Of a DNA stretch of 64,000 nt, positions 9,855-23,872 are shown one piece after another (within the stretch, counting starts at the first letter, position 1; each line of letters starts with the position of its first letter). Under the pieces are notes generated by a model. That model had not been told where the DNA came from, did no database searches, and saw only the letters and a list, made by a program, of their open reading frames with translations. Made by a program: the position numbers and the translations under genes. The DNA is from Clytia hemisphaerica. Taxonomy: Eukaryota; Cnidaria; Hydrozoa; Leptothecata; Clytiidae. The stretch is from positions 1 to 64,000 of the forward strand of contig CACVBU010000011.1 of the NCBI GenBank assembly GCA_902728285.1, read 5' to 3'.

Positions 9855-11930
9855 GGTTTGGTAAACAATATAATCAAGAAGCTTACTGTTTTGTTGTTAG
9901 ATTCAATATCATTATTTGCTTTTGCCGCTGTTTGACCAACTTTTGTAGGTTTAGTAGGTGCCTTAAAAAATTATTGTGACAAGAATTGTTAGGAGGTTTC
10001 AGTTTGTAGGCGTGGGTGCCTTTTGAGTAAAAGTCACGTGGGTTTGTGGGTATTTCAAACTAAATTATTCTAATGAGGTCTTTCTTGAAATTAATGCAAA
10101 TTAAGGATTGAATTTTACCAAATGATCGTGTCAGTAAAGGTTAGGTAAATAATGTAATAAAGAAGCTTACTGTTTTGTTGTTAGATTCAATATCATTATT
10201 TGCTTTTGTCGCTTAAAAAATGATATTATAATGGGTTCTATTGGCATGTCTTATAAAAAATTGTCCAAAATTAAATTGTTTATTATCATATCTTCCACCA
10301 CGTGGTCCACAAAATTTTCGTACATTTGAAATACATGATCCAAATCAATATCAATAATGGCAAATGGAAACGTCAAGTCTAGAATGAAATCACCTTGAAA
10401 AAATGTGAAGTTAACAGTTTGCTCAACATGATCAAGAAATACAGTCAAATTCATTTTGTTGCTTTTATCTACTTCGTGTTAAGAATGAATGATTTGTTTT
10501 CGATTCTTTAGAAATTGAAATTGAAAGAAAAAGATAAAAAAAGTTGACAAATTCTGGGCAATAACTGGGCAATTTGATCCACAATATTCCATCCAGGAGT
10601 GCCTTTGGAATCTGTAGCGTTTGATTGTTCATCAGATGTACCAGTAAAATCACTCTCTTGCTCTGTAACAGCATCAGCCTGACGCTCAAAAGGTACTGAT
10701 AGAAGGTCAAGGTCTTCTTCAATCCCTGCATCTACAGTATAAAATAACATTCCTGCTTGATAATAAAGATATTCCATACCAATTTTTTCCTCAGTGGCTT
10801 TGTTAGGTGGCCTTTGATTGATTTGACTTCCCAGCACTTCATTGTGAAGATGGTTTAAAACAGTAACCAATCTTGCATCAAAACTCCTTAAATCTCTGAG
10901 AATCTTAGTCTCAGCTTCATCGATCCGCGAAACATTCTAGCGTGCCAATCCTTCAATAAGGTACGCCTGAAAATTGATAGCGTTGGCTCTTCTCCCTGGG
11001 ATGAACTGATGCAGGTGACGATGAAATGACTCTAATGAAGTACTTCCTCTGGCACAACGGTACTTTGGTAAATCCATCTTTCCCTTCTTGCTTGTACCAT
11101 TTTGTGATAGCGTTGGCTCTTCTCCCTGGGATGAACTGATGCAGGTGACGATGAAATGACTCTAATGAAGTACTTCCTCTGGCACAACGGTACTTTGGTA
11201 AATCCATCTTTCCCTTCTTGCTTGTACCAATTTGAGTGTACAAAGAAATATTTGGGGGGTTTTAAAGGCATAGTATGTGAAATTTTTGCTCATTAAAAAT
11301 GGTTGCAATTTCATCCTTCAAAAGTGGAACACCCAAACTGTCAGTCACACCTGTGTAAGCCAAGATAAGATCTTCAATGCTTTTCGTGGTGGCTTCTACT
11401 CCTCTGGTCTTCACGAGTAATGGCTTTTTCAACTGCATCATCAGAGGCGTAAGGAACACCAGATAACCGAAGCTCCTCTCTTTTGGCTGTCATCAATTGG
11501 GTGTAATCGATTTCAAACCATTAAAAAATACAAGCAGAGAGTTGGCCAAGAAAACATTTATAAAGCGGAAGACTCTCTGAAGTACACCCTTCGCCTAACC
11601 TTCTCATAAAATGATAGATGTCAAGACGCACTGACATCTCCTCCCATTCTGAAAAAAGAGGGTGAAAACGTGTTTCATCGTCATTACTACAGCAACCCTG
11701 TCAGTGTAAAGCAACTTTGGATGTGGTATATTAGCATCATCATATCTCCTCATTAACCCATTGGCCATTTCTTGTAAACCATAATTTGATTCTGTTGATG
11801 TAAGGACAGACTGCAAGACACCGCCATACTCATTAGACACATTGGTGACCCAAGTAGCTGTTCCTCTTGCTTCTCCCGCCAACTTTTTCAAAATTTTCTT
11901 CGTTGAATCAATCTTTAAGATGTCCCCAAA
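9855..11930. repeat. Array unit 1 (type A, 2076 bp)
   Basis: Type A is marked by a 130-bp tandem duplication (10976-11105 repeated from 11106), by TCTTATAAAAAA creating a stop after LILDNFL, and by GGCATAG near 11268. This first A unit differs from units 3 and 5 by GGTTTGG at its start and one missing T in GCCTTTTGAG, and by RQKQ-type sequence typical of the left flank. Confidence 0.85.
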
Positions 11931-13877
11931 GGTTAGGTAAACAATATAATCAAGAAGCTTACTGTTTTGTTGTTAGATTCAATATCATTATTTGCTTTTG
12001 CCGCTGTTTGACCAACTTTTGTAGGTTTTGTAGGTGCCTTAAAAAATTATTGTGACAAGAATTGTTAGGAGGTTTCAGTTTGTAGGCGTGGGTGCCTTTT
12101 TGAGTAAAAGTCACGTGGGTTTGTGGGTATTTCAAACTAAATTATTCTAATGAGGTCTTTCTTGAAATTAATGCAAATTAAGGATTGAATTTTACCAAAT
12201 GATCGTGTCAGTAAAGGTTAGGTAAACAATGTAATAAAGAAGCTTACTGTTTTGTTGTTAGATTCAATATCATTATTTGCTTTTGTGGCTTAAAAAATGA
12301 TATTATAATGGGTTCTATTGCCATGTCTTCTAAAAAATTGTCCAAAATTAAATTGTTTATTATCATATCTTCCACCACGTGGTCCACAAAATTTTCGTAC
12401 ATTTGAAATACATGATCCAAATCAATATCAATAATGGCAAATGGAAACGTCAAGTCTAGAATGAAATCACCTTGAAAAAATGTGAAGTTAACAGTTTGCT
12501 CAACATGATCAAGAAATACAGTCAAATTCATTTTGTTGCTTTTATCTACTTCGTGTTAAGAATGAATGTTTTGTTTTCGATTCTTTAGAAATTGAAATTG
12601 AAAGAAAAAGATAAAAAAAGTTGACAAATTCTGGGCAATAACTGGGCAATTTGATCTACAATATTCCATCCAGGAGTGCCTTTGGAATCTGTAGCGTTCG
12701 ATTGTTCATCAGCTGTACCAGTAAAATCACTCTCTTGCTCTGTAACAGCATCAGCCTGACGCTCAAAAGGTACTGATAGAAGGTCAAGGTCTTCTTCAAT
12801 CCCTGCATCTACAGTATAAAATAACATTCCTGCTTGATAATAAAGATATTCCATACCAATTTTTTCCTCAGTGGCTTTGTTAGGTGGCCTTTGATTGATT
12901 TGACTTCCCAGCACTTCATTGTGAAGATGGTTTAAAACAGTAACCAATCTTGCATCAAAACTCCTTAAATCTCTGAGAATCTTAGTCTCAGCTTCATCGA
13001 TCCGCGAAACATTCTAGCGTGCCAATCCTTCAATAAGGTACGCCTGAAAATTGATAGCGTTGGCTCTTCTCCCTGGGATGAACTGATGCAGGTGACGATG
13101 AAATGACTCTAATGAAGTACTTCCTCTGGCACAACGGTACTTTGGTAAATCCATCTTTCCCTTCTTGCTTGTACCAATTTGAGTGTACAAAGAAATATTT
13201 GGGGGGTTTTAAATGCATAGTATGTGAAATTTTTGCTCATTATAAATGGTTGCAATTTCATCCTTCAAAAGTGGAACACCCAAACTGTCAGTCACACCTG
13301 TGTAAGCCAAGATAAGATCTTCAATGCTTTTCGTGGTGGCTTCTACTCCTCTGGTCTTCACGAGTAATGGCTTTTTCAACTGCATCATCAGAGGCGTAAG
13401 GAACACCAGATAACCGAAGCTCCTCTCTTTTGGATGTCATCAATTGGGTGTAATCGATTTCAACCCATTAAAAAATACAAGCAGAGAGTTGGCCAAGAAA
13501 ACATTTATAAAGCGGAAGACTCTCTGAAGTACACCCTTCGCCTAACCTTCTCATAAAATGATAGATGTCAAGACGCACTGACATCTCCTCCCATTCTGAA
13601 AAAAAAACGGTGAAAACGTGTTTCATCGTCATTACTACAGCAACCCTGTCAGTGTAAAGCAACTTTGGATGTGGTATATTAGCATCAGCATATCTCCTCA
13701 TTAACCCATTGGTCATTTCTTGTAAACCATAATTTGATTCTGTTGATGTAAGGACAGACTGCAAGACACCCCCATACTCATTAGACACATTGGTGACCCA
13801 AGTAGCTGTTCCTCTTGCTTCTCCCGCCAACTTTTTCAAAATTTTCTTCGTTGAATCAATCTTAAGATGTCCCCAAA
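11931..13877. repeat. Array unit 2 (type B, 1947 bp)
   Basis: Type B lacks the 130-bp duplication. It carries FFKPQKQ, TADEQSN and QEMTNGLMRR variants and a nine-A run near 13599. That run keeps VFFSEWEEMSVRLDIYHFMRR open, including the LD..HFMRR motif expected around the second catalytic Asp. It has a private EDMAIEP variant where units 4 and 6 read EDMPIEP. Confidence 0.85.
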
Positions 13878-15954
13878 GGTTAGGTAAACAATATAATCAA
13901 GAAGCTTACTGTTTTGTTGTTAGATTCAATATCATTATTTGCTTTTGCCGCTGTTTGACCAACTTTTGTAGGTTTAGTAGGTGCCTTAAAAAATTATTGT
14001 GACAAGAATTGTTAGGAGGTTTCAGTTTGTAGGCGTGGGTGCCTTTTTGAGTAAAAGTCACGTGGGTTTGTGGGTATTTCAAACTAAATTATTCTAATGA
14101 GGTCTTTCTTGAAATTAATGCAAATTAAGGATTGAATTTTACCAAATGATCGTGTCAGTAAAGGTTAGGTAAATAATGTAATAAAGAAGCTTACTGTTTT
14201 GTTGTTAGATTCAATATCATTATTTGCTTTTGTCGCTTAAAAAATGATATTATAATGGGTTCTATTGGCATGTCTTATAAAAAATTGTCCAAAATTAAAT
14301 TGTTTATTATCATATCTTCCACCACGTGGTCCACAAAATTTTCGTACATTTGAAATACATGATCCAAATCAATATCAATAATGGCAAATGGAAACGTCAA
14401 GTCTAGAATGAAATCACCTTGAAAAAATGTGAAGTTAACAGTTTGCTCAACATGATCAAGAAATACAGTCAAATTCATTTTGTTGCTTTTATCTACTTCG
14501 TGTTAAGAATGAATGATTTGTTTTCGATTCTTTAGAAATTGAAATTGAAAGAAAAAGATAAAAAAAGTTGACAAATTCTGGGCAATAACTGGGCAATTTG
14601 ATCCACAATATTCCATCCAGGAGTGCCTTTGGAATCTGTAGCGTTTGATTGTTCATCAGATGTACCAGTAAAATCACTCTCTTGCTCTGTAACAGCATCA
14701 GCCTGACGCTCAAAAGGTACTGATAGAAGGTCAAGGTCTTCTTCAATCCCTGCATCTACAGTATAAAATAACATTCCTGCTTGATAATAAAGATATTCCA
14801 TACCAATTTTTTCCTCAGTGGCTTTGTTAGGTGGCCTTTGATTGATTTGACTTCCCAGCACTTCATTGTGAAGATGGTTTAAAACAGTAACCAATCTTGC
14901 ATCAAAACTCCTTAAATCTCTGAGAATCTTAGTCTCAGCTTCATCGATCCGCGAAACATTCTAGCGTGCCAATCCTTCAATAAGGTACGCCTGAAAATTG
15001 ATAGCGTTGGCTCTTCTCCCTGGGATGAACTGATGCAGGTGACGATGAAATGACTCTAATGAAGTACTTCCTCTGGCACAACGGTACTTTGGTAAATCCA
15101 TCTTTCCCTTCTTGCTTGTACCATTTTGTGATAGCGTTGGCTCTTCTCCCTGGGATGAACTGATGCAGGTGACGATGAAATGACTCTAATGAAGTACTTC
15201 CTCTGGCACAACGGTACTTTGGTAAATCCATCTTTCCCTTCTTGCTTGTACCAATTTGAGTGTACAAAGAAATATTTGGGGGGTTTTAAAGGCATAGTAT
15301 GTGAAATTTTTGCTCATTAAAAATGGTTGCAATTTCATCCTTCAAAAGTGGAACACCCAAACTGTCAGTCACACCTGTGTAAGCCAAGATAAGATCTTCA
15401 ATGCTTTTCGTGGTGGCTTCTACTCCTCTGGTCTTCACGAGTAATGGCTTTTTCAACTGCATCATCAGAGGCGTAAGGAACACCAGATAACCGAAGCTCC
15501 TCTCTTTTGGCTGTCATCAATTGGGTGTAATCGATTTCAAACCATTAAAAAATACAAGCAGAGAGTTGGCCAAGAAAACATTTATAAAGCGGAAGACTCT
15601 CTGAAGTACACCCTTCGCCTAACCTTCTCATAAAATGATAGATGTCAAGACGCACTGACATCTCCTCCCATTCTGAAAAAAGAGGGTGAAAACGTGTTTC
15701 ATCGTCATTACTACAGCAACCCTGTCAGTGTAAAGCAACTTTGGATGTGGTATATTAGCATCATCATATCTCCTCATTAACCCATTGGCCATTTCTTGTA
15801 AACCATAATTTGATTCTGTTGATGTAAGGACAGACTGCAAGACACCGCCATACTCATTAGACACATTGGTGACCCAAGTAGCTGTTCCTCTTGCTTCTCC
15901 CGCCAACTTTTTCAAAATTTTCTTCGTTGAATCAATCTTTAAGATGTCCCCAAA
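13878..15954. repeat. Array unit 3 (type A, 2077 bp)
   Basis: This unit has all the type A markers, including the 130-bp duplication at 15000-15259 and RRYDDAN in the RNase-H-like block. The frame breaks at AAAAAAGAGGGTG, giving FFQNGRRCQC instead of FFSEWEEM. I see no difference from unit 5 in the encoded segments. Confidence 0.85.
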
Positions 15955-17901
15955 GGTTAGGTAAACAATATAATCAAGAAGCTTACTGTTTTGTTGTTAG
16001 ATTCAATATCATTATTTGCTTTTGCCGCTGTTTGACCAACTTTTGTAGGTTTTGTAGGTGCCTTAAAAAATTATTGTGACAAGAATTGTTAGGAGGTTTC
16101 AGTTTGTAGGCGTGGGTGCCTTTTTGAGTAAAAGTCACGTGGGTTTGTGGGTATTTCAAACTAAATTATTCTAATGAGGTCTTTCTTGAAATTAATGCAA
16201 ATTAAGGATTGAATTTTACCAAATGATCGTGTCAGTAAAGGTTAGGTAAACAATGTAATAAAGAAGCTTACTGTTTTGTTGTTAGATTCAATATCATTAT
16301 TTGCTTTTGTGGCTTAAAAAATGATATTATAATGGGTTCTATTGGCATGTCTTCTAAAAAATTGTCCAAAATTAAATTGTTTATTATCATATCTTCCACC
16401 ACGTGGTCCACAAAATTTTCGTACATTTGAAATACATGATCCAAATCAATATCAATAATGGCAAATGGAAACGTCAAGTCTAGAATGAAATCACCTTGAA
16501 AAAATGTGAAGTTAACAGTTTGCTCAACATGATCAAGAAATACAGTCAAATTCATTTTGTTGCTTTTATCTACTTCGTGTTAAGAATGAATGTTTTGTTT
16601 TCGATTCTTTAGAAATTGAAATTGAAAGAAAAAGATAAAAAAAGTTGACAAATTCTGGGCAATAACTGGGCAATTTGATCTACAATATTCCATCCAGGAG
16701 TGCCTTTGGAATCTGTAGCGTTCGATTGTTCATCAGCTGTACCAGTAAAATCACTCTCTTGCTCTGTAACAGCATCAGCCTGACGCTCAAAAGGTACTGA
16801 TAGAAGGTCAAGGTCTTCTTCAATCCCTGCATCTACAGTATAAAATAACATTCCTGCTTGATAATAAAGATATTCCATACCAATTTTTTCCTCAGTGGCT
16901 TTGTTAGGTGGCCTTTGATTGATTTGACTTCCCAGCACTTCATTGTGAAGATGGTTTAAAACAGTAACCAATCTTGCATCAAAACTCCTTAAATCTCTGA
17001 GAATCTTAGTCTCAGCTTCATCGATCCGCGAAACATTCTAGCGTGCCAATCCTTCAATAAGGTACGCCTGAAAATTGATAGCGTTGGCTCTTCTCCCTGG
17101 GATGAACTGATGCAGGTGACGATGAAATGACTCTAATGAAGTACTTCCTCTGGCACAACGGTACTTTGGTAAATCCATCTTTCCCTTCTTGCTTGTACCA
17201 ATTTGAGTGTACAAAGAAATATTTGGGGGGTTTTAAATGCATAGTATGTGAAATTTTTGCTCATTATAAATGGTTGCAATTTCATCCTTCAAAAGTGGAA
17301 CACCCAAACTGTCAGTCACACCTGTGTAAGCCAAGATAAGATCTTCAATGCTTTTCGTGGTGGCTTCTACTCCTCTGGTCTTCACGAGTAATGGCTTTTT
17401 CAACTGCATCATCAGAGGCGTAAGGAACACCAGATAACCGAAGCTCCTCTCTTTTGGATGTCATCAATTGGGTGTAATCGATTTCAACCCATTAAAAAAT
17501 ACAAGCAGAGAGTTGGCCAAGAAAACATTTATAAAGCGGAAGACTCTCTGAAGTACACCCTTCGCCTAACCTTCTCATAAAATGATAGATGTCAAGACGC
17601 ACTGACATCTCCTCCCATTCTGAAAAAAAAACGGTGAAAACGTGTTTCATCGTCATTACTACAGCAACCCTGTCAGTGTAAAGCAACTTTGGATGTGGTA
17701 TATTAGCATCAGCATATCTCCTCATTAACCCATTGGTCATTTCTTGTAAACCATAATTTGATTCTGTTGATGTAAGGACAGACTGCAAGACACCCCCATA
17801 CTCATTAGACACATTGGTGACCCAAGTAGCTGTTCCTCTTGCTTCTCCCGCCAACTTTTTCAAAATTTTCTTCGTTGAATCAATCTTAAGATGTCCCCAA
17901 A
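15955..17901. repeat. Array unit 4 (type B, 1947 bp)
   Basis: This unit carries the type B variants FFKPQKQ, TADEQSN and QEMTNGLMRR and the nine-A run. It is indistinguishable from unit 6 in the encoded segments. Confidence 0.85.
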
Positions 17902-19978
17902 GGTTAGGTAAACAATATAATCAAGAAGCTTACTGTTTTGTTGTTAGATTCAATATCATTATTTGCTTTTGCCGCTGTTTGACCAACTTTTGTAGGTTTA
18001 GTAGGTGCCTTAAAAAATTATTGTGACAAGAATTGTTAGGAGGTTTCAGTTTGTAGGCGTGGGTGCCTTTTTGAGTAAAAGTCACGTGGGTTTGTGGGTA
18101 TTTCAAACTAAATTATTCTAATGAGGTCTTTCTTGAAATTAATGCAAATTAAGGATTGAATTTTACCAAATGATCGTGTCAGTAAAGGTTAGGTAAATAA
18201 TGTAATAAAGAAGCTTACTGTTTTGTTGTTAGATTCAATATCATTATTTGCTTTTGTCGCTTAAAAAATGATATTATAATGGGTTCTATTGGCATGTCTT
18301 ATAAAAAATTGTCCAAAATTAAATTGTTTATTATCATATCTTCCACCACGTGGTCCACAAAATTTTCGTACATTTGAAATACATGATCCAAATCAATATC
18401 AATAATGGCAAATGGAAACGTCAAGTCTAGAATGAAATCACCTTGAAAAAATGTGAAGTTAACAGTTTGCTCAACATGATCAAGAAATACAGTCAAATTC
18501 ATTTTGTTGCTTTTATCTACTTCGTGTTAAGAATGAATGATTTGTTTTCGATTCTTTAGAAATTGAAATTGAAAGAAAAAGATAAAAAAAGTTGACAAAT
18601 TCTGGGCAATAACTGGGCAATTTGATCCACAATATTCCATCCAGGAGTGCCTTTGGAATCTGTAGCGTTTGATTGTTCATCAGATGTACCAGTAAAATCA
18701 CTCTCTTGCTCTGTAACAGCATCAGCCTGACGCTCAAAAGGTACTGATAGAAGGTCAAGGTCTTCTTCAATCCCTGCATCTACAGTATAAAATAACATTC
18801 CTGCTTGATAATAAAGATATTCCATACCAATTTTTTCCTCAGTGGCTTTGTTAGGTGGCCTTTGATTGATTTGACTTCCCAGCACTTCATTGTGAAGATG
18901 GTTTAAAACAGTAACCAATCTTGCATCAAAACTCCTTAAATCTCTGAGAATCTTAGTCTCAGCTTCATCGATCCGCGAAACATTCTAGCGTGCCAATCCT
19001 TCAATAAGGTACGCCTGAAAATTGATAGCGTTGGCTCTTCTCCCTGGGATGAACTGATGCAGGTGACGATGAAATGACTCTAATGAAGTACTTCCTCTGG
19101 CACAACGGTACTTTGGTAAATCCATCTTTCCCTTCTTGCTTGTACCATTTTGTGATAGCGTTGGCTCTTCTCCCTGGGATGAACTGATGCAGGTGACGAT
19201 GAAATGACTCTAATGAAGTACTTCCTCTGGCACAACGGTACTTTGGTAAATCCATCTTTCCCTTCTTGCTTGTACCAATTTGAGTGTACAAAGAAATATT
19301 TGGGGGGTTTTAAAGGCATAGTATGTGAAATTTTTGCTCATTAAAAATGGTTGCAATTTCATCCTTCAAAAGTGGAACACCCAAACTGTCAGTCACACCT
19401 GTGTAAGCCAAGATAAGATCTTCAATGCTTTTCGTGGTGGCTTCTACTCCTCTGGTCTTCACGAGTAATGGCTTTTTCAACTGCATCATCAGAGGCGTAA
19501 GGAACACCAGATAACCGAAGCTCCTCTCTTTTGGCTGTCATCAATTGGGTGTAATCGATTTCAAACCATTAAAAAATACAAGCAGAGAGTTGGCCAAGAA
19601 AACATTTATAAAGCGGAAGACTCTCTGAAGTACACCCTTCGCCTAACCTTCTCATAAAATGATAGATGTCAAGACGCACTGACATCTCCTCCCATTCTGA
19701 AAAAAGAGGGTGAAAACGTGTTTCATCGTCATTACTACAGCAACCCTGTCAGTGTAAAGCAACTTTGGATGTGGTATATTAGCATCATCATATCTCCTCA
19801 TTAACCCATTGGCCATTTCTTGTAAACCATAATTTGATTCTGTTGATGTAAGGACAGACTGCAAGACACCGCCATACTCATTAGACACATTGGTGACCCA
19901 AGTAGCTGTTCCTCTTGCTTCTCCCGCCAACTTTTTCAAAATTTTCTTCGTTGAATCAATCTTTAAGATGTCCCCAAA
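17902..19978. repeat. Array unit 5 (type A, 2077 bp)
   Basis: Same length and variants as unit 3, offset by exactly 4024 bp. The 130-bp duplication is at 19024-19283. Confidence 0.85.
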
Positions 19979-21925
19979 GGTTAGGTAAACAATATAATCA
20001 AGAAGCTTACTGTTTTGTTGTTAGATTCAATATCATTATTTGCTTTTGCCGCTGTTTGACCAACTTTTGTAGGTTTTGTAGGTGCCTTAAAAAATTATTG
20101 TGACAAGAATTGTTAGGAGGTTTCAGTTTGTAGGCGTGGGTGCCTTTTTGAGTAAAAGTCACGTGGGTTTGTGGGTATTTCAAACTAAATTATTCTAATG
20201 AGGTCTTTCTTGAAATTAATGCAAATTAAGGATTGAATTTTACCAAATGATCGTGTCAGTAAAGGTTAGGTAAACAATGTAATAAAGAAGCTTACTGTTT
20301 TGTTGTTAGATTCAATATCATTATTTGCTTTTGTGGCTTAAAAAATGATATTATAATGGGTTCTATTGGCATGTCTTCTAAAAAATTGTCCAAAATTAAA
20401 TTGTTTATTATCATATCTTCCACCACGTGGTCCACAAAATTTTCGTACATTTGAAATACATGATCCAAATCAATATCAATAATGGCAAATGGAAACGTCA
20501 AGTCTAGAATGAAATCACCTTGAAAAAATGTGAAGTTAACAGTTTGCTCAACATGATCAAGAAATACAGTCAAATTCATTTTGTTGCTTTTATCTACTTC
20601 GTGTTAAGAATGAATGTTTTGTTTTCGATTCTTTAGAAATTGAAATTGAAAGAAAAAGATAAAAAAAGTTGACAAATTCTGGGCAATAACTGGGCAATTT
20701 GATCTACAATATTCCATCCAGGAGTGCCTTTGGAATCTGTAGCGTTCGATTGTTCATCAGCTGTACCAGTAAAATCACTCTCTTGCTCTGTAACAGCATC
20801 AGCCTGACGCTCAAAAGGTACTGATAGAAGGTCAAGGTCTTCTTCAATCCCTGCATCTACAGTATAAAATAACATTCCTGCTTGATAATAAAGATATTCC
20901 ATACCAATTTTTTCCTCAGTGGCTTTGTTAGGTGGCCTTTGATTGATTTGACTTCCCAGCACTTCATTGTGAAGATGGTTTAAAACAGTAACCAATCTTG
21001 CATCAAAACTCCTTAAATCTCTGAGAATCTTAGTCTCAGCTTCATCGATCCGCGAAACATTCTAGCGTGCCAATCCTTCAATAAGGTACGCCTGAAAATT
21101 GATAGCGTTGGCTCTTCTCCCTGGGATGAACTGATGCAGGTGACGATGAAATGACTCTAATGAAGTACTTCCTCTGGCACAACGGTACTTTGGTAAATCC
21201 ATCTTTCCCTTCTTGCTTGTACCAATTTGAGTGTACAAAGAAATATTTGGGGGGTTTTAAATGCATAGTATGTGAAATTTTTGCTCATTATAAATGGTTG
21301 CAATTTCATCCTTCAAAAGTGGAACACCCAAACTGTCAGTCACACCTGTGTAAGCCAAGATAAGATCTTCAATGCTTTTCGTGGTGGCTTCTACTCCTCT
21401 GGTCTTCACGAGTAATGGCTTTTTCAACTGCATCATCAGAGGCGTAAGGAACACCAGATAACCGAAGCTCCTCTCTTTTGGATGTCATCAATTGGGTGTA
21501 ATCGATTTCAACCCATTAAAAAATACAAGCAGAGAGTTGGCCAAGAAAACATTTATAAAGCGGAAGACTCTCTGAAGTACACCCTTCGCCTAACCTTCTC
21601 ATAAAATGATAGATGTCAAGACGCACTGACATCTCCTCCCATTCTGAAAAAAAAACGGTGAAAACGTGTTTCATCGTCATTACTACAGCAACCCTGTCAG
21701 TGTAAAGCAACTTTGGATGTGGTATATTAGCATCAGCATATCTCCTCATTAACCCATTGGTCATTTCTTGTAAACCATAATTTGATTCTGTTGATGTAAG
21801 GACAGACTGCAAGACACCCCCATACTCATTAGACACATTGGTGACCCAAGTAGCTGTTCCTCTTGCTTCTCCCGCCAACTTTTTCAAAATTTTCTTCGTT
21901 GAATCAATCTTAAGATGTCCCCAAA
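19979..21925. repeat. Array unit 6 (type B, 1947 bp)
   Basis: Same length and variants as unit 4, offset by exactly 4024 bp. It is the last unit of the regular dimer pattern. Confidence 0.85.
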
Positions 21926-23872
21926 GGTTAGGTAAACAATATAATCAAGAAGCTTACTGTTTTGTTGTTAGATTCAATATCATTATTTGCTTTTGCCGCT
22001 GTTTGACCAACTTTTGTAGGTTTAGTAGGTGCCTTAAAAAATTATTGTGACAAGAATTGTTAGGAGGTTTCAGTTTGTAGGCGTGGGTGCCTTTTTGAGT
22101 AAAAGTCACGTGGGTTTGTGGGTATTTCAAACTAAATTATTCTAATGAGGTCTTTCTTGAAATTAATGCAAATTAAGGATTGAATTTTACCAAATGATCG
22201 TGTCAGTAAAGGTTAGGTAAACAATGTAATAAAGAAGCTTACTGTTTTGTTGTTAGATTCAATATCATTATTTGCTTTTGTCGCTTAAAAAATGATATTA
22301 TAATGGGTTCTATTGGCATGTCTTCTAAAAAATTGTCCAAAATTAAATTGTTTATTATCATATCTTCCACCACGTGGTCCACAAAATTTTCGTACATTTG
22401 AAATACATGATCCAAATCAATATCAATAATGGCAAATGGAAACGTCAAGTCTAGAATGAAATCACCTTGAAAAAATGTGAAGTTAACAGTTTGCTCAACA
22501 TGATCAAGAAATACAGTCAAATTCATTTTGTTGCTTTTATCTACTTCGTGTTAAGAATGAATGTTTTGTTTTCGATTCTTTAGAAATTGAAATTGAAAGA
22601 AAAAGATAAAAAAAGTTGACAAATTCTGGGCAATAACTGGGCAATTTGATCTACAATATTCCATCCAGGAGTGCCTTTGGAATCTGTAGCGTTCGATTGT
22701 TCATCAGATGTACCAGTAAAATCACTCTCTTGCTCTGTAACAGCATCAGCCTGACGCTCAAAAGGTACTGATAGAAGGTCAAGGTCTTCTTCAATCCCTG
22801 CATCTACAGTATAAAATAACATTCCTGCTTGATAATAAAGATATTCCATACCAATTTTTTCCTCAGTGGCTTTGTTAGGTGGCCTTTGATTGATTTGACT
22901 TCCCAGCACTTCATTGTGAAGATGGTTTAAAACAGTAACCAATCTTGCATCAAAACTCCTTAAATCTCTGAGAATCTTAGTCTCAGCTTCATCGATCCGC
23001 GAAACATTCTAGCGTGCCAATCCTTCAATAAGGTACGCCTGAAAATTGATAGCGTTGGCTCTTCTCCCTGGGATGAACTGATGCAGGTGACGATGAAATG
23101 ACTCTAATGAAGTACTTCCTCTGGCACAACGGTACTTTGGTAAATCCATCTTTCCCTTCTTGCTTGTACCAATTTGAGTGTACAAAGAAATATTTGGGGG
23201 GTTTTAAATGCATAGTATGTGAAATTTTTGCTCATTATAAATGGTTGCAATTTCATCCTTCAAAAGTGGAACACCCAAACTGTCAGTCACACCTGTGTAA
23301 GCCAAGATAAGATCTTCAATGCTTTTCGTGGTGGCTTCTACTCCTCTGGTCTTCACGAGTAATGGCTTTTTCAACTGCATCATCAGAGGCGTAAGGAACA
23401 CCAGATAACCGAAGCTCCTCTCTTTTGGCTGTCATCAATTGGGTGTAATCGATTTCAACCCATTAAAAAATACAAGCAGAGAGTTGGCCAAGAAAACATT
23501 TATAAAGCGGAAGACTCTCTGAAGTACACCCTTCGCCTAACCTTCTCATAAAATGATAGATGTCAAGACGCACTGACATCTCCTCCCATTCTGAAAAAAA
23601 AACGGTGAAAACGTGTTTCATCGTCATTACTACAGCAACCCTGTCAGTGTAAAGCAACTTTGGATGTGGTATATTAGCATCATCATATCTCCTCATTAAC
23701 CCATTGGCCATTTCTTGTAAACCATAATTTGATTCTGTTGATGTAAGGACAGACTGCAAGACACCCCCATACTCATTAGACACATTGGTGACCCAAGTAG
23801 CTGTTCCTCTTGCTTCTCCCGCCAACTTTTTCAAAATTTTCTTCGTTGAATCAATCTTAAGATGTCCCCAAA
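21926..23872. repeat. Array unit 7 (A/B mosaic, 1947 bp)
   Basis: It has the length and nine-A run of type B, but FFKRQKQ, TSDEQSN and QEMANGLMRRYDDAN like type A and the right-hand units. This mosaic of variants suggests gene conversion or an unequal crossover between unit types. Confidence 0.8.

Noticed and set aside
13103-13315. Plus-strand 70-codon frames (MTLMKYFLWHNGT type) repeated in many units
   Set aside because: They are the antisense of the transposase-like coding block and repeat only because the unit repeats.
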